Below, piece after piece: positions 8,502 through 13,009 of a DNA stretch of 13,009 bases. The position numbers were made by a program, and so were the translations under genes. The notes beneath the pieces were generated by a model. The model did not search any database. It worked only from the letters and a program-made list of their open reading frames with translations, and had not been told where the DNA came from. The stretch covers positions 1-13,009 of the forward strand of contig QKYT01000550.1 in assembly GCA_003550305.1 (NCBI GenBank). Direction: 5' to 3'. The DNA comes from Glomus cerebriforme. Taxonomy: Eukaryota > Glomeromycota > Glomeromycetes > Glomerales > Glomeraceae. The first letter of the stretch is position 1. Each line of letters starts with the position of its first letter.

Positions 8502-9021
8502 TGTTCCAAATCCAACTTGGGATATTCCAAATTAGATCTGGGATATGTCCAAGTTTGGTACACCTGATACTCTAAACTCAACCATGTTTCAAATTAACAT
8601 AGGCAGGTTTGAATCATGGTCAGGTTCTGGACATAATACCCCAAACCTGACCATGTTCCAAATATTTATATGTTAGTTTGGGATATAGTTAGGTTTGGTA
8701 TCATATGTCCCAAACCTGACCATATTCCAGAAATTAAAAACATGGTCATATTTGGAGCATGTCTAGTATGTTAATTTGAAGATTTGAAATACTTAATATT
8801 CATAATCAAGTTTGGGATATAGGATACTCAACTTGACTATATTCCAGATCAGATTTGGAATATCCCAAATCCATCTAGATTATAGTCACATGTTCCAAAC
8901 CTGAACTTGTCCCAAATTTACTCAGATGGATTTGGAATATGGTTGAATTTAGGACATTGGGTATACCAAACCTGACCATGCTCCAGATCTGATTTGGGAT
9001 ATCCCAAGTTGGGTATGGGAT

Positions 9022-9146
9022 ACAATTTCATTTCAGACATGGATATTCCAAATTGATAATTCNGATTTGGNAAGTACGAAATCAAAATTTTGATTTGGGA
9101 ATATCCCAAATCATGTTNGGAACAAAATCACATTTGGGCTACAACA
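9022..9146 (-). repeat. Right terminal inverted repeat of foldback element
   Basis: Reverse complement of 8376-8501, with nearly all definite differences in the outer part being CpG to TpG or CpA. Single-base gaps appear beyond about 100 bases from the end. Confidence 0.8.
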
Positions 9147-9150
9147 GTAT
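9147..9150 (+). repeat. Target-site duplication, right copy (GTAT)
   Basis: Second copy of the four bases at 8372-8375, directly after the terminal ACAACA. Confidence 0.7.
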
Positions 9151-9200
9151 CATTAAGCTATCCTGATTGCTTCTGAATTCAGTCTTATCAAAGAGTTTAA

Positions 9201-9578
9201 TTATAAGATTTTACCAATTAAAAATGATACTGGAAAAGATTTCTTCTTCAACAATAAGATGTGGGCAAGAGGCCAAAAGAAAAATTACAAATTTTTATAA
9301 ATACTACCAAGGATAGAACAATATTCTCAAAAATTACATTTTTATTAGAAATTTTTATTTTGGGTTTTGTTCTTAATAGAACACCAATCTGAATAATGAT
9401 AAAGATATTTAATATCAATTTTTTCAGAACTTTCAGGTAGATGGACTATCAATTTTCTTAATTTCTCATATACAAAATTTCAGTTATAAAAATAAATTTA
9501 AAAATAATTCACATTATAAAAATTAATTATACGCTAAATTCAGAATTTCTATAAATTAAGAATCTTACATAATTTGAG
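9201..9578. other. Intergenic AT-rich region, no gene
   Basis: Between the SPRY remnant and the small element. One short open stretch from 9180 (SLIKEFNYKILPIKNDTGKD onward to a stop near 9298) overlaps the SPRY end in another frame and matches nothing I know. No RNA or repeat seen. Confidence 0.4.
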
Positions 9579-9779
9579 TGTTGTAAACCATGTTTTGAAT
9601 CAAACTTGAGAAAACCTTATATCTGAAACTAACCATATCTCAAACTAACCTTGTCTTAGATGGTAGTTTGAGAAGTTAAACATTTAAAATTTACTAGCTT
9701 AGTTTAGGATATGGTTAAATTTCAGATATAGGATTGTCCCAAGTCAGATTTGTTACATGGTTATACTTGGTGTACAACA
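9579..9779. mobile_element. Diverged 201-bp relative of the foldback element
   Basis: Begins TGTTGTAAACCA and ends TGGTGTACAACA, close to the ends of the 771-bp element. Internal inverted matches include TATATCTGAAACTAACCATA on the left against the reverse complement of TATGGTTAAATTTCAGATATA-like sequence on the right, and CTCAAACTAACC against its partner. Words such as GTCCCAAGTCAGATTTG echo the larger element. No convincing target duplication remains, so it is old or a deletion derivative. Confidence 0.6.
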
Positions 9780-9815
9780 ATACCAAATTGAATGGATTTA
9801 TTTTCTTTTTTTTCA

Positions 9816-9833
9816 TTTTTTTTTTTTTTTTTT
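9816..9833 (-). other. T18 run (A18 on the minus strand)
   Basis: Eighteen consecutive T on the plus strand, preceded by another T-rich stretch from 9800. On the minus strand this is an A-run 50 bases downstream of the 5S-like sequence, in the position of a retroposon tail. Confidence 0.6.
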
Positions 9834-9882
9834 AAAAAAATTTGAAAAAAATACTCTAAAAATTTATAACGTGTTAAAAATA

Positions 9883-9979
9883 GTTACAGAACCTACGTTG
9901 TCTCCAACTATAATACTGACTGGGCCATCAGTGACTTAACTTCAGAAATCAGATAAGTTTCACTGTGTATAGCTGTAAT
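9883..9979 (-). pseudogene. 5S rRNA-like sequence, shortened (5S pseudogene or 5S-derived SINE)
   Basis: On the minus strand the order of conserved 5S elements is recognisable: TTACAGCTATACACAGTGAA (5' helix region), TTATCTGATTTCTGAAGTTA plus AGT (box A region; usual form TCTGATCTCNGAAGTTAAG), GATGGCCCAGTCAGTATTA (intermediate element and start of box C; usual form GGTTAGTACT), TTGGAGAC (usual form ATGGGAGAC) and GGTTCTGTAAC at the end. The ends can pair as TTACAG with CTGTAA, like helix I. At about 97 bases it is some 20 shorter than eukaryotic 5S RNA, with gaps near the helix II/III loop and in helix IV/V. CTATTTTTAA follows, a possible Pol III stop, then an A-run. It is therefore a retroposed or SINE3-like copy rather than a working ribosomal gene. 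No covariance-model search could be run. Confidence 0.6.
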
Positions 9980-9990
9980 TGGTAAGATTA

Positions 9991-10427
9991 ATTATAATTA
10001 ATTATTTAAAATATTGATTTTTATGATAATAAATAATCCATAATAGTTCAATATTCTTTATGTTCCATTATTGCGAAATAATATAGTTTCTTTTGGTCAA
10101 TTAAATAGGAAAATGACTGACAGTTATGTGAAACGTCAATTTATAATAATAAAACGGCCAAAACAATAGTACATTCTCAATTTCACTCCTTCATACTACA
10201 ATACATCATTTTTTTGCTAAGACCGTTTTATCTTTATCTGATATCCGCAGTATGGAATTAAATCAAAAGTTACACGTAACTTACAATTGCAACTACAGTA
10301 TATATTATAAATGATTACACCTGAGCTACATAATATTTAATTAATATGGCAATTACATATTAATTATTAAATAATTTAATCATCACAAAAATGATTAATG
10401 TGATTAATATGATTTTATATCATATGA
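9991..10427. other. Intergenic AT-rich region upstream of hypothetical gene
   Basis: No gene seen. Short inverted A/T words (TTAATTATAATTAATTA near 9990-10005; ATTAATATGATT near 10400) are expected at this composition. It ends with a TATA-like sequence. Confidence 0.4.
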
Positions 10428-11408
10428 AGTATAAAAGGTATTAGTCATACTACAGAGTTATATTCTTGTCTTTTTTATTTCTTACTGTCTCTTAACTCTC
10501 TTTCTTACAAAACAAAATATTATAAAATAGAAGAATTAGCAAAAGGAATAAAATTTATCCAAATCCAATGGGAAGTTCATCAAATTAATGCCTTGCATCA
10601 AGGGCTTCTGCCACAGGACTATAAGCTTGACAAGTTAGATGAAAGATACATAATATATTATCCAGCAGAAGTCTCTTATAAAAATATATGAGGAGTTTCC
10701 TGTTTTGTACCCTTAAATACACCTCACAATGTTCCAGCTCAGTCATGAGAAATTATCATGCTTTTTTCTGTCAGAAAATATGCAACTTCCTTCAGAACTA
10801 ATTTTTATTTACACACATAAAATGAGTCTTTGATTTCTTTCTAGCAGACACCAAAATGCATTACATTTCCTGATTACACTCACAAGGAGAATGACAAAAG
10901 AAGACTATGAACAAGTGGTACAGAATTTAAATTGGAATGTATGTGAAATGAAAGCTTTTACCAAAGTGAATGAATTGGTAAACTTTGATGAAGACCTTGA
11001 TGATGTTGAAGATTTTTGAATGGTAGAATTATATTGGCTTATGGAATACTTTTATACCAATTACCAAGCCAAATTTGATGATCTTCTCAATCAAGAGTTT
11101 CGCTCTTATATTGTATTTAATATTCTTCTCCATATGTACTCTCATACTCAATCTGATGTAACAGCACAGACATACATTTGGGACACCTTAGGTGAGTTAA
11201 ATGATGTGTTTAGTGGAATGAGTCCAATTTTTTAGATGATTATCTCCCAGATACAACTCTAGGAAAAGTTAGACTGTCACTAGAGTCCAAGAATAATAAT
11301 GAAAATGGCAAGGAAAATAGTTCAATCATCATTGTCCAAGAAAGTTTTAATTTTTATAGTATTATAGGAAAATTGGTAACATTGGTCAAATTACACAAAG
11401 ATAGTTAA
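10428..11408 (+). pseudogene. Hypothetical protein gene, lightly broken; family not recognised
   Basis: Three parts on the plus strand. Part 1 (open 10428-10691, convincing from about 10530): EELAKGIKFIQIQWEVHQIN then GLLPQDYKLDKLDERYIIYY, TGA; in the same frame a short GVSCFVPLNTPHNVPAQS follows. Part 2 opens at 10834 after a TTTCTAGCAG acceptor-like site, reads ITLTRRMTKEDYEQVVQNLN onward to DEDLDDVEDF and TGA at 11017-11019, then continues in the same frame from ATG 11020 (MVELYWLMEYFYTNYQAKFD through VTAQTYIWDTLGELNDVFSG) to 11235. Part 3 restarts one base off within six T at 11228-11233: LDDYLPDTTLGKVRLSLESK through NENGKENSSIIIVQESFNFY to HKDS and TAA at 11406-11408. The latter half has only one stop and one homopolymer shift over about 190 codons, so damage is recent or partly assembly error. 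No signal peptide or membrane segment; acidic middle. Function unknown. Confidence 0.6.
10430..10437 (+). promoter_or_regulatory. TATA-box-like sequence
   Basis: TATAAAAG about 100 bases before the first protein-like residues of the plus-strand hypothetical gene and followed by a pyrimidine-rich stretch (TCTTGTCTTTTTTATTTCTT) typical of fungal start regions. In such A+T-rich DNA a chance match is quite possible. Confidence 0.3.
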
Positions 11409-12296
11409 CTGTGTAATATTTACAAATTTATTAACAACTTTAACAAAATCATATGATTACTAAAAATTTACATTGTTATTGTAAAAATTTTAATTTGTAT
11501 CTTTTTTTTCAATGTAGCTTTATAATGCAACTAATAAAATTTAATTGCTTTTTGCTCTATTTACTTTTAAACATTATAATTGTTTGTTATAATTAAATAT
11601 ATGATAGATAAAAAAAAAGTATATATAAACACAAAATACAATACCGCTCTATACATAGACCATATAAAGGATGCAAGAGAGATGATAAAATTTTGAATGA
11701 TTTTTATAATCAATCTACATGAGAAAAAAATTCATGACATGGTGAATACAATGAATATAATATATCATTGCTAATCATAATGTGTTTCATTATGTCTAAT
11801 ATTGATACCACAAAAAATATAGCTAAAAACAGTCAAGAATGGATTATGTAATTTCAACATTTTTAAATTCTACAACCTTTTCATTAATATAATGGCAATA
11901 TCATCTGTTGAATTTTGCAATAAATAGGTTAACTTCCTTAGTTCACAATAAAAAGAAATACTTTGGATGTAATCTAATACATAGTGCAAAATTAATCTCT
12001 TTAGAAATAATTCTGTAAATGATCATATTTCATTATTAAATATTCTATTTTCCTTTTGTATTTTATAATAAAAGAAGCAAAGCCTTTGTAATTCCAAGTA
12101 TTACATGATAAAATTAAGTTAATTTTATAATAGGCACTTTTTTATGACCTTATCCCTAAAATTAGTATTATTATGAAAAACCAACAATTTGTTATCTGTA
12201 TCCTAAAAAGAAAAAAAAGTTAAAAAGTTTGTTCAAGTGATAAAGTTAAAAAAGTGAAAAGAATAAAAGGGTTAAAATTTTGAAGAAAATATACAT
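11409..12296. other. Long AT-rich region, nothing recognised
   Basis: Nearly 900 bases with no protein-like open stretch, RNA gene or repeat that I can support. Short A and T runs are common. It would contain the 3' end of the hypothetical gene's transcript. Confidence 0.5.
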
Positions 12297-12660
12297 TTAG
12301 GTGCACCCATCTTCTTGTTTGTCTAAATAAAGTAAAAATAAAGAAAGAAAAATCTATTACAAGAGAATCACCCATCTCCTTGTTTAAAATAAAAAAAAAA
12401 GAAATCTAATACAAAAAGAATAAAAAGAATCACCTATTTCCTTGTTTAACCAAAATAAAAAAAGAAATCCAATTAAAAGAGATTCACCATTTTTTTGTTT
12501 TTAATTAAAAATAGAAAGAAAAAAAAGAAATCCAATACAAGGAGAATCACCCATCTCCTTGTTTAATTAATTAACTAAAGTAAAAAAAAAGGAAAGAAAA
12601 AAATGAAATCTAATACAATGAGAATCACCCATAAACTTACTGTCTAAATAAAATAAAAAG
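12297..12660 (+). repeat. Minisatellite with hairpin units, array 2
   Basis: Six units, spaced about 55-80 bp, built as GAAATCTAATACAAGGAGAA then TCACCCATCTCCTTGTTTAA then an A-rich run with AAAGTAAAA. CCCATCTYCTTGTTT or variants lie near 12305, 12371, 12431, 12487, 12550 and 12628. The clearest hairpin is CAAGGAGA (12538-12545), loop ATCACCCA, TCTCCTTG (12554-12561). Other units carry point changes in one arm (for example CAAGAGAA, CTATTTCC), so the stem is not perfectly kept. Same family, opposite orientation, as 7470-7645. Confidence 0.8.
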
Positions 12661-12725
12661 AAAAAAAAAATAAGGTATAAAAAGAATTATGAAGAACCTA
12701 AAAAAGTTAATCATATCTGTGTTAA

Positions 12726-12789
12726 GGGTTAATGATGAGACCATTCTGTTTATAATACAGTATAAACAGCATAGCCTCATTGCAAACCC
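12726..12789. repeat. Long imperfect hairpin, 64 bases
   Basis: Core stem CTGTTTATA (12746-12754) and TATAAACAG (12761-12769) with a six-base loop ATACAG. Pairing extends outward imperfectly: GGGTTAATGATGAGACCAT on the left against ATAGCCTCATTGCAAACCC on the right. Its richer G+C content stands out. It could be a tiny palindromic element or a small-RNA precursor; a C/D snoRNA was considered because of ATGATGA, but no D box was found. Confidence 0.5.
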
Positions 12790-12962
12790 CTCACACCCTA
12801 TAATAATAATAATAAAAAAATGTTAGTAAATAGCAATGAAATTATCATTTCATATATTTAAAGCTAAGTAAATATAACATTTACCTTAATAGAGCGAGAG
12901 CTGAAGTAAATGGACTAAAAAATAGAAGATCCAGACATATGGAATGATAAGAACCTTGATAT
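12790..12962. other. Intergenic AT-rich region with TAA microsatellite
   Basis: Begins with TATAATAATAATAATAAA near 12799, a short TAA microsatellite. No gene seen. Confidence 0.4.
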
Positions 12963-13009
12963 TATCTTCTTGTTTGTCTAAATAACATAAAGAAAAAGTT
13001 AAAAAATCT
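12963..13009 (+). repeat. Minisatellite unit at window edge
   Basis: ATCTTCTTGTTTGTCTAAAT matches the first unit of array 2 (12309 onward) and is again followed by A-rich sequence ending AAAAAATCT. The array family therefore probably continues beyond the window. Confidence 0.6.

Larger units (their letters stand above)
8376..9146. mobile_element. Foldback/MITE-like non-autonomous DNA element, 771 bp
   Basis: Starts TGTTGTAGCCCAAA and ends TTTGGGCTACAACA. The two halves are inverted copies: the outer 83 or so bases match almost exactly, and recognisable pairing continues past 200 bases from each end, so nearly the whole element can fold on itself. The interior is built from variants of GATTTGGGATAT, CCAAACCTGACCATGTTCCA and their complements. 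It has no long open frame with transposase motifs, so it would need an enzyme supplied elsewhere. Insertion in the SPRY pseudogene is flanked by GTAT. Superfamily cannot be assigned from a 4-bp (or 2-bp TA) duplication alone. Three Ns (9063, 9071, 9118) lie in the right arm. Confidence 0.85.
7803..9200 (+). pseudogene. BTB/SPRY-type protein, pseudogene split by a transposon
   Basis: C-terminal part of a protein of the BTB/SPRY kind abundant in Rhizophagus. KFRWIEGRVLVDIIEPLEII with PSETILK (from 7803) matches the end of the helical region before SPRY; a shift follows. The SPRY domain opens at 7929 (FKEAYNRFNETDYVWDQSAC) and runs to a TAG at 8190-8192. It includes VRAKMTLENISIFEWDIIIE and YSWVGVSENFDYETFAGDQD. 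After shifts come LGSDGAYYNSRYR and HLDMNKKTFAFTVNGVKYLE, then LPSKLYPIV, where a 771-bp element is inserted. Beyond it the frame resumes SLSYPDCF, a TGA, IQSYQRV and TAA at 9198-9200. SPRY domains mediate protein binding. At least four lesions besides the insertion make it a pseudogene. The N-terminal BTB part was not found upstream. Confidence 0.78.

Noticed and set aside
8354..8581. Minus-strand open frame of 75 codons, and another at 8918-9109
   Set aside because: Both lie inside the foldback element and consist of its palindromic motif repeats; no transposase or other protein signature.
9180..9298. Thirty-eight-codon open stretch after the SPRY remnant
   Set aside because: No start, overlaps the SPRY C terminus in another frame, and no family match; chance length in this DNA.
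9757..9939. Plus-strand open frame of 60 codons
   Set aside because: It crosses the end of the small element, the T18 run and the antisense of the 5S-like sequence; composition is explained by those.
12297..12660. CRISPR-like array
   Set aside because: Spacing is irregular, the intervals are A-rich repeats rather than unique spacers, and the genome is eukaryotic.
12730..12790. C/D-box snoRNA suggested by ATGATGA
   Set aside because: No CTGA D box at the expected distance; the hairpin explains the region better.

Overview
The window looks like nuclear DNA of an arbuscular mycorrhizal fungus (Glomeromycotina, most like Rhizophagus). This is inferred from its very high A+T content, short GT-AG introns, and decayed members of families hugely expanded in that lineage: an F-box/leucine-rich-repeat protein, a tyrosine-kinase-like protein kinase and a BTB/SPRY-type protein. 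No prokaryotic gene organisation, tRNA or CRISPR array was seen. No complete, intact gene was found; almost every recognisable coding stretch is broken by stops and frameshifts, so the region reads as a gene graveyard full of repeats.

Layout, left to right. 145-1453 (minus): F-box/LRR pseudogene spanning the family's whole length. 1989-3361 (minus): protein kinase pseudogene with an internally duplicated exon/intron block. 3491-4492 (minus): remnant of a multi-exon gene whose exon-plus-intron unit was tandemly copied, interrupted by a GGAT/ATCC-rich repeat. 4836-5524 (minus): broken coiled-coil protein made of 21-residue (three-heptad) repeats. 6146-6460 (minus): two tandem copies of a short unrecognised open stretch, one intact apart from lacking a start and one decayed. 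6758-6838: compact palindromic repeat. 7101-7429 (plus): weak gene fragment.

7470-7645: minisatellite whose units carry an 8-8-8 hairpin. The same minisatellite recurs in the opposite orientation at 12297-12660 and resumes at the right edge. Between the arrays lies a BTB/SPRY pseudogene (7803-9200, plus) split by a 771-bp foldback DNA element (8376-9146) with a short target duplication. They are followed by a 201-bp diverged relative of that element (9579-9779), a 5S rRNA-like sequence with a downstream A-run on its strand (9883-9979, minus) and a lightly damaged hypothetical protein gene (10428-11408, plus).

The genes do not form an operon or pathway. What unites the window is process: duplication, transposon insertion, apparent CpG decay of a palindromic element and pseudogenisation. 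The strongest observations are the foldback element, whose removal restores the SPRY reading frame across the insertion, the CpG-biased divergence of its arms, the tandem exon/intron array, the inverted pair of minisatellites and the 5S-like retroposon candidate. Family names come from memory of motifs, not from a database search.
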